From assembly GCA_028065725.1 (NCBI GenBank), contig JAPTVL010000142.1:1-13504 (forward strand): a stretch of 13,504 bases of DNA, read 5' to 3'. A program made the position numbers and the translations under genes. The notes beneath the pieces were generated by a model. It was not told the DNA's origin and ran no database searches. It saw only the letters and a program-made list of their open reading frames with translations. Source of the DNA: Betaproteobacteria bacterium. Lineage in GTDB: Bacteria > Pseudomonadota > Gammaproteobacteria > Burkholderiales > Rhodocyclaceae. Below are positions 6,753-13,386 of the stretch, one piece after another (within the stretch, counting starts at the first letter, position 1; each line of letters starts with the position of its first letter).

Positions 6753-6790
6753 GTGTAACCCATGTCCCCGGACGAATGTGTTACCTATGT
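6753..6790 (-). repeat. Right terminal repeat of the IS481-type element
   Basis: Read on the - strand, ACATAGGTAACAC (6790-6778) and a diverged copy ACATGGGTTACAC (6765-6753) are spaced by 25 bp, matching the two-copy, 25-bp arrangement at the left end. The inner copy differs at two or three positions from the consensus. Confidence 0.68.
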
Positions 6791-6803
6791 TCCCGACCGC
6801 TCA

Positions 6804-7744
6804 CGGCCGGCGACCTTGATCCGCGGATTCCGGTGCACAGTGATGACGAATGCGGGCACGTCGCGGGATCCGTCAATGCGATGGCCATGGCCTTAGCCGA
6901 CTCCAAGCGGGAACTGGAGGAACTGGTACAAACCCTGGAGAAGAAGGTCGAAGAAAGAACCGAGGAACTTCGTGTCGCCGAGGCCGGGATTGCACAGGGG
7001 GAAAAGCTGGCTTCGGTCGGCGTGCTGGCGGCGGGCATCGCCCACGAATTGAATAATCCTTTGACCGGGGTGCTGACCTTCACCACGCTCCTGAGGCGAA
7101 AAATGCCCGATGGCAGCGAGGACGCCGAGGACCTGGACCTGGTGATTCGCGAGACCCGGCGCTGTGCCGCGATCATCAAGCGCCTGCTCGATTTCGCGCG
7201 GGAGAAGGTGCCGGTCAAGGGTTGGTTCGACCTCAATCTAGTGGTCGAGGAAACGATTCGATTTGCCGAGCGCCCGGCAAGCCTGCAACAGATAGAAATC
7301 ACCACCGACCTCGATCCCGGCCTGCCGCGGATATGGGGAGACGCCGACCTGATCAAGCAGGTCGTCCTGAACATGCTGGTCAACGCCCAGCAAGCCATCG
7401 CCGGGCAAGGCAGCATTCGCGTGACAAGCCGTCCTTACATTTCCCGGCAACCCGCCAAACCCGGCGTCGATGCGGTACCGATGGTCGAAATAGTCGTCAA
7501 GGACAGCGGTTGCGGCATTCCGGAAGCCAATTTGCAAAGGATATTCGACCCCTTCTTTACCTCGAAGGAAGTCGGCAAAGGGACCGGACTCGGTTTGTCG
7601 GTCAGCCATGGCATCATCAAAGCCCACGGCGGGAGGATCAGCGTCGAGAGCGTCGTCGGCGAGGGAAGTACATTCCACATCCTGCTGCCGGTAACATCCC
7701 CGTTCGGCGACACCGAACCCAAGGCAGGTGAAAGTACACAATGA
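6804..7744 (+). pseudogene. C-terminal half of the sensor histidine kinase (HAMP end, DHp, ATPase)
   Basis: Resumes the kinase at AGDLDPRIPVHSDDE, the second half of HAMP. A coiled coil follows (SKRELEELVQTLEKKVEERTEEL), then the H box (GIAHELNNPLTG, with the phospho-accepting His), the N box (VLNMLVNAQQAI), the G1 box (VKDSGCGIP), the F box (IFDPFFTSK) and the G2 box (GKGTGLGLS). It belongs to the NtrB/HPK4-like group that pairs with sigma-54 activators. An ATG at 6731, inside the IS end and in frame, would give a 337-residue soluble protein carrying half a HAMP and an entire kinase core. Whether it is translated is unknown; no good ribosome site is visible before it. Its stop overlaps the start of the regulator gene by ATGA, so the pair was translationally coupled. 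Confidence 0.88.
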
Positions 7745-9165
7745 GTGCCCGGATACTGATTGTCGACGACGAAGAGATCGTCATTCGCAGTTGCCAGCGC
7801 ATCCTGAGCGACGACTGCCATAGTGTTGATGCCGCACACGACGGCAGCGAAGCCTTGCGCAAGGTGGATGAGAACGAGTACGACATCGTCGTGCTCGACA
7901 TCATGATGCCGGGGATCGGCGGCCTCGAAGTCTTGCAGCAGATCAAGGAGCGGCATCCGGACGTCGATGTCGTCATGGTGACCGGTTTGTCGCAGGTCGA
8001 AACCGCGGTGAAGGCCATGAAACTAGGCGCCTTCGATTACCTGTCGAAGCCCTTCGATCCGGATGAACTCAAGCACGTGGTGGATCGGGCGCTGGAGCGA
8101 CGCCGCCTGCTGAACGAAAACCGCAGCCTGAGGAGCGAGGTCGGCTCGAAGTACCGTTTCGAGAACATCATCGGCTCCAGTCAGCCGATGCAAAGTGTGT
8201 TCCATCTGATCGCCAAGTGTGCTCCGACCAACAGCACGGTCCTGATTACGGGCGAGAGCGGCACCGGCAAGGAAATGATTGCCCGTGCCATTCACTACAA
8301 CAGCCTGCGCAAGGACCAGCCATTCGTCGCGGTCGATTGCAATACGCTGAGCGAGGACCTGCTCGAAAGCGAACTGTTCGGTCACGTTAAGGGATCGTTC
8401 ACTGGCGCCGTGGGCAACAAGCGCGGCATGTTCGAGGTCGCCAACAACGGCACGCTGTTCCTCGATGAAATCGGCAATATTTCCCTGTCGACGCAGGCCA
8501 AGTTGTTGCGTGTCGTTCAGGAACGCGAATTCCGGCCGGTCGGCGGCACCGCCGTGCAGAAAACCAATGTCCGGCTCGTCACCGCGACCAATAAGGACCT
8601 CAAGGCACTGGTCGCCGCAGGCGAGTTTCGCGAAGACCTGTATTACCGCATCAACGTCTTTCCGATCCACTCGCCAGCCCTGCGGGAACGTCGCGACGAT
8701 ATTCCGGCGCTGGCATTTCACTTCCTCAAGATTTTCTGCAACGAACTGGACAAGCCGGTATCCGGAATTTCAGCGGGAGCGATGAGCCTGCTGACGGGTC
8801 ATGACTGGCCCGGCAACGTGCGCGAACTAGAAAATACCATCCATCGGGCCGCGATCCTTGCTACTGACAATATGATCCGTCAGGCGCACCTGGCCGGCCT
8901 CATTGATGGTTTGCCGCGAACCGATTCGGACATACCGAGGACCAGCGAAGATCTCAAGCGGCTAAAAAAGATCGCCAGGGAGAAGTCGGTCGAGGACGTC
9001 GAAAAGCTTTTCATCCAGGAGACCTTGCGGCGAAACGACTCGAACGTCACGCGCAGCGCCGAAGAAACCGGCATGCAGCGCTCGAACTTTCAGGCGCTCA
9101 TGAAAAAGCACGGCATCCGGGTTCGGGATACCGAATACGAACCCGACGAATCCGGATCCGCCTGA
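7741..9165 (+). CDS. Sigma-54-dependent response regulator, NtrC family
   Basis: Protein of 474 residues with the full three-domain plan. The receiver (about 1-120) has the acidic pair D9/D10, phospho-acceptor D53 (VVLDIMMPG) and K103 (LSKPF). The AAA+ domain (about 143-380) has Walker A GESGTGKE (171-178), the sigma-54 contact loop GSFTGA (218-223; the usual form is GAFTGA), Walker B LFLDE (239-243) and the distal R-finger region REDLYYRINVFPI. The Fis-type helix-turn-helix is at the C-terminus (NVTRSAEETGMQRSNFQALMKKHGI). The start overlaps the kinase stop (ATGA). It should open sigma-54 promoters when phosphorylated. Likely targets are the bc-cytochrome genes on either side, although only weak -24/-12 candidates are visible. 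The gene itself is intact despite the insertion in its partner kinase. Confidence 0.94.
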   Translation: MSARILIVDDEEIVIRSCQRILSDDCHSVDAAHDGSEALRKVDENEYDIVVLDIMMPGIGGLEVLQQIKERHPDVDVVMVTGLSQVETAVKAMKLGAFDYLSKPFDPDELKHVVDRALERRRLLNENRSLRSEVGSKYRFENIIGSSQPMQSVFHLIAKCAPTNSTVLITGESGTGKEMIARAIHYNSLRKDQPFVAVDCNTLSEDLLESELFGHVKGSFTGAVGNKRGMFEVANNGTLFLDEIGNISLSTQAKLLRVVQEREFRPVGGTAVQKTNVRLVTATNKDLKALVAAGEFREDLYYRINVFPIHSPALRERRDDIPALAFHFLKIFCNELDKPVSGISAGAMSLLTGHDWPGNVRELENTIHRAAILATDNMIRQAHLAGLIDGLPRTDSDIPRTSEDLKRLKKIAREKSVEDVEKLFIQETLRRNDSNVTRSAEETGMQRSNFQALMKKHGIRVRDTEYEPDESGSA

Positions 9166-9166
9166 G

Positions 9167-9205
9167 GATATCCGCAGGCCGGAACCCGTGGCCTGCCACG
9201 ATATC
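9167..9205. terminator. Hairpin between convergent regulator and cytochrome genes
   Basis: GCAGGCC (9174-9180), 9-base loop, GGCCTGC (9190-9196), extended by GATATC on both outer flanks (9167-9172 and 9200-9205) with small unpaired bases between. It starts 2 bp after the regulator stop and precedes the end of the opposing gene by about 35 bp, so it could end transcripts from both sides. No T tract is present. Confidence 0.5.
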
Positions 9206-9240
9206 TTGCGGCGCGAAAACCGCTGCCGTCCGGAGTTTGA

Positions 9241-9876
9241 TCAAGCCCGCGGCGCTTCGTCCTCGATTTCCTCATACCCGGTGATCATTGCCTTGTAATG
9301 TGCCCAGGGCGTGTGGCTGAGGCTTGCCAGATAGGGATGGATGAAGATGAACCCGGTGAAGAAGATGAAAATCAGCACATGCACCGTATCCACGACGCGC
9401 ACCCCACCGAACATCTCGACCATTGAAGAATAGCCAGTAACATCCCACAGCAGCACGCCCGTGAAGAACTGCAGCGGCACGATCAGCAGCATGATGATCT
9501 GGTAGGTCATGCTTTGCAGGGCATTGAACTTGCGGTAGGCGCTCATGTGGTGTGGATTGGGGTCGCCCTTGAAGATGCCGTAGCCGTAGTACTGCAACTG
9601 GCGGAAGCTGGCGCGGAAATACTTTGTCGGGCTCAACTCGGGGTGATAGACCTTGATCTTGTCCGAGAACAGGTAGAAGCCCAGCCACAGAAAGAAGTTG
9701 CCGATCAGCACGAAGCCGATCCAGTTGTGGGCGATTACCGCCGTTCTGAACGACACCACCTGGACCAGGTCGAGATAGCGGATCTGAACTCCGGTGGCGA
9801 TCAGCAGGATAAAGCCGATGGCGTTGGCCCAGTGCCAGATCCTGACCGGCAGCGGATTGATATAGAGCTTTTGCAT
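9241..9876 (-). CDS. Cytochrome b561/HydC-type diheme membrane subunit (CbcB-like)
   Basis: Protein of 211 residues with four to five membrane helices (about 14-34, 44-70, 120-143, 160-184) in the pattern of PF01292-type b cytochromes (Ni,Fe-hydrogenase, formate dehydrogenase and thiosulfate reductase b subunits). The first helix begins PLPVRIWHW, with H15 as the usual heme ligand; H50, H166 and H180 complete two heme b sites. It begins 12 bp after the multiheme cytochrome gene, with AGGAAGGAA ahead of the ATG, so the two form an operon. A membrane b subunit next to a periplasmic multiheme c subunit is the CbcBA arrangement of Geobacter, in which quinol is oxidised at the membrane. The same plan also occurs in other sulfur or metal respiratory modules, so the acceptor is not determined. 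Confidence 0.85.
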   Translation of the reverse strand: MQKLYINPLPVRIWHWANAIGFILLIATGVQIRYLDLVQVVSFRTAVIAHNWIGFVLIGNFFLWLGFYLFSDKIKVYHPELSPTKYFRASFRQLQYYGYGIFKGDPNPHHMSAYRKFNALQSMTYQIIMLLIVPLQFFTGVLLWDVTGYSSMVEMFGGVRVVDTVHVLIFIFFTGFIFIHPYLASLSHTPWAHYKAMITGYEEIEDEAPRA

Positions 9877-9888
9877 GACGGTTCCTTC

Positions 9889-11292
9889 CTAGCTTGATGC
9901 TTTGTCGTCGCGGCGATCGCCCGCGGGAGCCTGAGCGTCGATTTGACCGGCCCCGGCGCCTTGTTGCTCCGCCAGCCGCTTTTCACGCAGTCTTCCGAAC
10001 AGCCACTTGATCGTCATGTGCCCCAGCGGGCCACCGATGCCGGCGAGCAGAACCGCAAGCAGCGCGTAGTCCAGCAGCTTGATCCGGGTACTGCCGATGG
10101 CGTAGAAGCCCCTGACCGATTCCAGCGCCGTCAGCGAACTCAGCACATCCTTCTGCACGGCATGGCGCAGCGGTCGGCCATCGGGGCTGGCGATGGTCAG
10201 CGTCACGCTTTGGAATGCCTCCGCACCCGACCGGTGGCAGGTATCGCAGTCCTTCACTGCTCTGGATTTTTCGCTGATCTGGTGCGCTTCGACGCCTGAA
10301 CGCACCTCCAGACGGCCGCGCAGCACCGTATTTTGCGTACCCCTGTCCTGATTGAATTCCGTCAGCAGGCTCCACAACGCCATCTCGTCGAGGCCAGTAT
10401 TGCCGGCGTCGGCAGCCTTGGCACGCTTTTCGAAACGCGGCACGCCGGTTTTTTCGGAAAGCTGCTTTTTCGCCGCGCTGTCGTAAAGCCGGAGGTTGAC
10501 GCGGCGTTTCGCGTCGGGTGAATGGCAGACCGGACACGAAATGGCCTCGAAGTGTCGTGCCGCGTTCGGCAGCCAGTCCTTGTGCTGCGCGTCCGCCTCC
10601 TTGTGACAGGCCAAGCAGCTGTCCTTGATGCCGTCGCCGAACGACGCGGCCTTGACGTCGTGCGTCTTGTGGCAAGTGGCACAGATCGGCGCGGCTTTTC
10701 CCTTGGCGGCACGCTCAAGGCCATGCACGTCCCTGGCATAGGCCTTGTAAATATCTTCGTGGCACTTGGCGCAGGGTGTTTCCGAGATCGGGGCGACAAT
10801 TTTTACCGAGAGCAGGGTATGCGAATTGTGGCAATCGGAACACAGCGGGGCCTTGTCGTCGCCCGCCTTGACCAGCGCGGCATGAAGGCCGTCCTCGTAG
10901 GTCTTGAAGGGCTTCTTGTGACATTCGCGGCAGGAATCCTTCATGCTCAAGGAATAGGCGCGCTTGCTTTCGATCGCCTTCTTTGTCTTGCCGTGGGTCG
11001 ACGCGTCGATATCCGAGTGACAGTCTTCGCAGTCGGTTTTGCGGTGCTCTGACGCCTCGAATGCCTTGGTGGAGACATGCAGCGAAAGCTTCTCCTTGTT
11101 GTCGAGCGTCTTCTCCTCGCCTTCCTTGTCGTGGCATTTCAAGCACGCCTTGGTTTCTTTCGACAGCCCCTCTTCCTCCGCGTGGGCGAATCCGAACATG
11201 CAAAGCGGCAGCAAAACCGCGCCGCCAATGATCAGATATCTCTGGCACAAGTACCAGATTGCCGTGCCCATGAGCGAGGGCTTTTTCATCAT
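9889..11292 (-). CDS. Nonaheme cytochrome c with C-terminal membrane anchor (CbcA-like)
   Basis: Protein of 467 residues. The N-terminal hydrophobic segment (about 19-38, ending FAHAEE) is a signal peptide or anchor. Nine CXXCH motifs have their first Cys at 50, 88, 121, 151, 174, 204, 226, 253 and 349; the last is separated from the rest by about 90 residues of unassigned sequence. One TM helix (about 405-422) precedes a basic, then Ala/Gly/Gln-rich tail on the cytoplasmic side. Geobacter CbcA is described as a seven-heme anchored cytochrome, so this is a related plan and not a clear orthologue. It would take electrons from the b subunit encoded next. Two ATG codons stand in tandem (11292 and 11289); AAGGGA suits the second slightly better by spacing. 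It ends about 210 bp from the receiver-domain gene, with a strong terminator between. Confidence 0.85.
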   Translation of the reverse strand: MMKKPSLMGTAIWYLCQRYLIIGGAVLLPLCMFGFAHAEEEGLSKETKACLKCHDKEGEEKTLDNKEKLSLHVSTKAFEASEHRKTDCEDCHSDIDASTHGKTKKAIESKRAYSLSMKDSCRECHKKPFKTYEDGLHAALVKAGDDKAPLCSDCHNSHTLLSVKIVAPISETPCAKCHEDIYKAYARDVHGLERAAKGKAAPICATCHKTHDVKAASFGDGIKDSCLACHKEADAQHKDWLPNAARHFEAISCPVCHSPDAKRRVNLRLYDSAAKKQLSEKTGVPRFEKRAKAADAGNTGLDEMALWSLLTEFNQDRGTQNTVLRGRLEVRSGVEAHQISEKSRAVKDCDTCHRSGAEAFQSVTLTIASPDGRPLRHAVQKDVLSSLTALESVRGFYAIGSTRIKLLDYALLAVLLAGIGGPLGHMTIKWLFGRLREKRLAEQQGAGAGQIDAQAPAGDRRDDKASS

Positions 11293-11360
11293 GTTTCCCT
11301 TAATCGAAGCTTGCTACCGGAAGTCTTAGAACAAGAACAGTAAATTCAGTCGCGTATGCT

Positions 11361-11374
11361 GCAGGTGCTATACC
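11361..11374 (-). promoter_or_regulatory. Weak sigma-54 -24/-12 candidate upstream of the nonaheme cytochrome gene
   Basis: On the - strand, GG (11374-11373) and GC (11362-11361) are 10 bases apart, as at -24/-12 promoters, with T before the GC and A after it. The CAC after GG and the first T of TTGC are not matched. It would start transcription about 55 bp before the gene. Suggested mainly by the sigma-54 activator next door. Confidence 0.2.
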
Positions 11375-11427
11375 TACAATCAATCCATGACATAAGTATA
11401 ACCCACCGGCCAGACAATTATGCGAAG

Positions 11428-11461
11428 AAACGCCATCAGCGGGGATTCACTGATGGCGTTT
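11428..11461. terminator. Bidirectional terminator after the receiver/membrane-repeat gene
   Basis: AAACGCCATCAG (11428-11439) pairs perfectly over 12 bp with CTGATGGCGTTT (11450-11461) around a 10-base loop. T-rich ends lie on both strands (TTTTGTTA on +, TTTCTTC on -). It lies 41 bp after the stop of the - strand gene at 11503 and shields the nonaheme cytochrome operon from read-through. Confidence 0.8.
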
Positions 11462-11523
11462 TGTTACTCAGGCCATATCCGTTCCCGAAATCTGGTTCGG
11501 ATCTAGTCGGTGCGAGTCTTTTC

Positions 11524-11886
11524 GATCAGTGCCTGCACTCCAATCCAGGCCAATGCGGCGGTACCGACGAACGGAAGGGCAACTATGAAGGCCAAGCCAA
11601 TGAAAGGTGCGGCGATGAAGCTGACAACCTTCATCACGGTAGCGTTCCGCATCAGTGCCTTCATCCCCATCCATGCCAGAACCCCCGTACCGACGAACGG
11701 AAGCAGCAGCGCGTATGCCAACCCCAGGAAGGGCGCGGCGAAGAACAGTGCAGCATTCTTTGCAAAAGCCAGCAGTTTTCGTGGCGCGGACGATTCCGCA
11801 AATGCCGTGAGTCCCATGTAGGCCAGCACACAGATTCCAACGAATGGGAGAGCAATGGCAAAAGCCAGACCGATGAAAGGGGCAGC
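11524..11886 (-). repeat. Three in-gene repeats of about 90 bp encoding hydrophobic hairpins
   Basis: Units of about 30 codons begin at about 11886, 11739 and 11613 on the - strand. Each encodes AAPF-[IL]-GLA-x4-LPFVG followed by a hydrophobic stretch (VLAYMG, VLAWMG, ALAWIG). Offsets are 49 and 42 codons, the difference lying in the polar linkers. The similarity is visible in the DNA as well as the protein, which points to internal duplication. Each unit is long enough for one long or two short membrane passes. Confidence 0.85.
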
Positions 11887-12041
11887 CACAAACAGGCCGA
11901 TTTTCTCCAGGTTGCTTTCGGCAGGCTCAGATTGCGAACTGACGGCCTCTGATTGCAGGCCGGCAGCCTCCGTGAGTCCTGGCAGGACAGCGGGTACGGC
12001 ATCGAGCAACGCCTTAGTCAGGCTTCCCTCGATCATTTCCG

Positions 12042-12049
12042 GAGACAAG
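12042..12049. repeat. Target-site duplication, left copy
   Basis: GAGACAAG immediately before the left end of the IS256-family element; an exact copy is at 13379-13386. Eight bases is a usual duplication length for this family. Confidence 0.92.
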
Positions 12050-13378
12050 GAGGGTGTAAGAATTTTTGTGTAAACGGTCAACAGGCAGGAAACTGCCGCA
12101 TTGCCAGGAGCGATGATGACCGTAGCGAAGAAAGATGTACCCAAGGAGTTGCTGGACAGCCTATTGGCTGATTACCGAAAGCCGGAAGACCTGATTGGCG
12201 AGAACGGGTTGCTTAAGCAACTCACCAAGCTGCTGGTGGAGAAGGCGCTGGAAGCCGAAATGGCCGATCACCTCGGCCACGGTAAGAACGAACCCGTCGA
12301 GAACGCCGCCGGCAACACCCGCAACGGTAAGAGTCGTAAGACGCTGAAGGGCGAGTTCGGCGAACTGCCGATAGAGATTCCTCGGGATCGGCATGGCACC
12401 TTCGAGCCGCAGCTGATCCCGAAGCACCAAACCCGCTGGTCAGGCTTTGACGACAAGATCCTGTCGCTCTACGCCCGCGGCATGACCGTGCGGGAAATCC
12501 AGAGCCATCTTGAAGAAATGTACGGCACCGAAGTGTCGCCGACGCTGATTTCGTCCGTGACCGATGCCGTCATCGACGAAGTGAAGGCATGGCAGGCCCG
12601 CCCCCTGGATGCGCTTTACCCCATCGTCTATCTGGACTGCATCCATGTCAAAGTCAGGGATGGCACTGTTCGGGTCAAGGCAGTCTATCTGGCCATCGGC
12701 ATCAACCTGGCCGGCGAGAAGGAAGTCCTGGGCCTGTGGATCGCCCAGACCGAAGGCGCCAAGTTCTGGTTGCAGGTCGTCACCGAATTGAAGAACCGGG
12801 GTGTGCAGGACATCTTCATCGCCTGTGTCGATGGGCTGAAGGGCTTCCCCGAAGCCATCGAGGCCGTCTATCCCCATGCGGCAGTTCAACTGTGCATCGT
12901 CCATCTGGTCCGCAACAGCCTGAACTATGTCTCGTGGAAGATGCGCGCCGAGGTGGCGACCGACCTGAAGCGGATTTACACCTGTGCCACGGCCGACGAG
13001 GCGGAACAGCGCTTGGGCGAGTTCCAGGACAAATGGGATGACGCCTATTTGCCGATCAGCCAGTCCTGGCGACGGAACTGGCCGCGCATCATTCCGTTCT
13101 TCGACTATCCGCCGGAGATCCGCAAGGTGATCTACACGACCAACGCCATCGAGTCGGTGAACATGAGCTTGCGTAAGATCACCAAGAATCGCGGCTCGTT
13201 TCCGAACGATGACGCGCTACTCAAACTCTTCTACTTGGCGCTCAGAAATATCAGTCAGAAATGGACCATGCCGATTCGCGACTGGAAAGCGGCGCTCACT
13301 CGCTTTACTATCCAGTTTCAAGACCGGATGACGCAGCACTAATCCCAAACCCGTTTACACAAAATTCCGGACACCCTC
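12050..13378 (+). mobile_element. Complete IS256-family insertion sequence with 8-bp target duplication
   Basis: 1329 bp. The ends are inverted repeats of 28 bp with about 24 matches: GAGGGTGT at the outer edge, a variable middle, and TTTTGTGTAAACGG at the inner edge (12050-12077 and 13378-13351). The flanks carry the exact direct repeat GAGACAAG. It encodes a single intact transposase. The perfect duplication and intact frame suggest a recent insertion. The element interrupts a gene on the opposite strand. Confidence 0.95.
12116..13342 (+). CDS. IS256-family transposase (Transposase_mut, DDE)
   Basis: Protein of 408 residues, the usual size. It begins MTVAKKDVPKELLDSLLADY and has the family order: N-terminal helical region with LLKQLTKLLVEKALEAEM, a GNTRNGKS/KTLK segment with IEIPRDR, then the catalytic core. 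The first acidic residue is in IVYLDCIHVKVRD, the second in FIACVDGLKGFPEAI, followed by the CIVHLVRNS signature (C-x2-H-x3-RNS) and the Glu in YTTNAIESVN. The start at 12116 is chosen because AGGAG (12106-12110) lies 5 bases upstream; the adjacent ATG at 12113 is only 2 bases away and a TTG at 12101 overlaps the site. All catalytic residues are present, so it is probably active. Confidence 0.94.
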   Translation: MTVAKKDVPKELLDSLLADYRKPEDLIGENGLLKQLTKLLVEKALEAEMADHLGHGKNEPVENAAGNTRNGKSRKTLKGEFGELPIEIPRDRHGTFEPQLIPKHQTRWSGFDDKILSLYARGMTVREIQSHLEEMYGTEVSPTLISSVTDAVIDEVKAWQARPLDALYPIVYLDCIHVKVRDGTVRVKAVYLAIGINLAGEKEVLGLWIAQTEGAKFWLQVVTELKNRGVQDIFIACVDGLKGFPEAIEAVYPHAAVQLCIVHLVRNSLNYVSWKMRAEVATDLKRIYTCATADEAEQRLGEFQDKWDDAYLPISQSWRRNWPRIIPFFDYPPEIRKVIYTTNAIESVNMSLRKITKNRGSFPNDDALLKLFYLALRNISQKWTMPIRDWKAALTRFTIQFQDRMTQH

Positions 13379-13386
13379 GAGACAAG
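13379..13386. repeat. Target-site duplication, right copy
   Basis: GAGACAAG directly after the right inverted repeat of the IS256-family element, identical to 12042-12049. Confidence 0.92.

Larger units (their letters stand above)
5354..6803 (+). mobile_element. IS481-type insertion sequence inside the sensor kinase gene
   Basis: About 1.45 kb. It carries one transposase gene and related ends: the left end (around 5354-5405) and the right end (around 6753-6803) are imperfect inverted repeats that share ACATAGGTAACA and a GGGGACAT block. The exact outer borders are uncertain by a few bases. They are placed here because removing 5354-6803 plus one CGG (5351-5353 or 6804-6806) restores the kinase frame. 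The element has no passenger genes; about 135 bp between the transposase and the right end hold a long palindrome. Confidence 0.82.
11503..12049 (-). pseudogene. C-terminal part of a receiver-domain/membrane-repeat protein, cut by an IS256-family element
   Basis: Reading leftward from the IS junction, the frame gives LSPEMIEGSLTKALLDAV, a linker with several Ser/Glu (about 20 residues), then three similar hydrophobic units and a short charged tail (IEKTRTD). On the other side of the IS (13379-13504) the same frame continues upstream as ...FLQKP; the join FLQKP-LSPEMI is the end of a CheY-type receiver domain. Removing the IS and one target copy leaves no stop or frame change. The hydrophobic units read AAPFIGLAFAIALPFVG, AAPFLGLAYALLLPFVG and AAPFIGLAFIVALPFVG, each followed by a second hydrophobic stretch ending near MG/IG. 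In the present state a chimeric 213-residue frame could start at an ATG inside the IS (12144), giving a protein without a receiver. I do not recognise the membrane-repeat part. Confidence 0.78.

Noticed and set aside
11356..11952. A + strand open frame of 198 codons opposite the membrane-repeat gene
   Set aside because: Polar, His/Gln/Cys-rich low-complexity translation mirroring the repeats of the real - strand gene; no motif.
12101..12144. A genuine start for the 213-residue membrane-repeat protein at 12144
   Set aside because: This start and the first 30 or so codons come from IS256-family end sequence; the natural gene continues across the IS into the receiver domain at 13379-13504.
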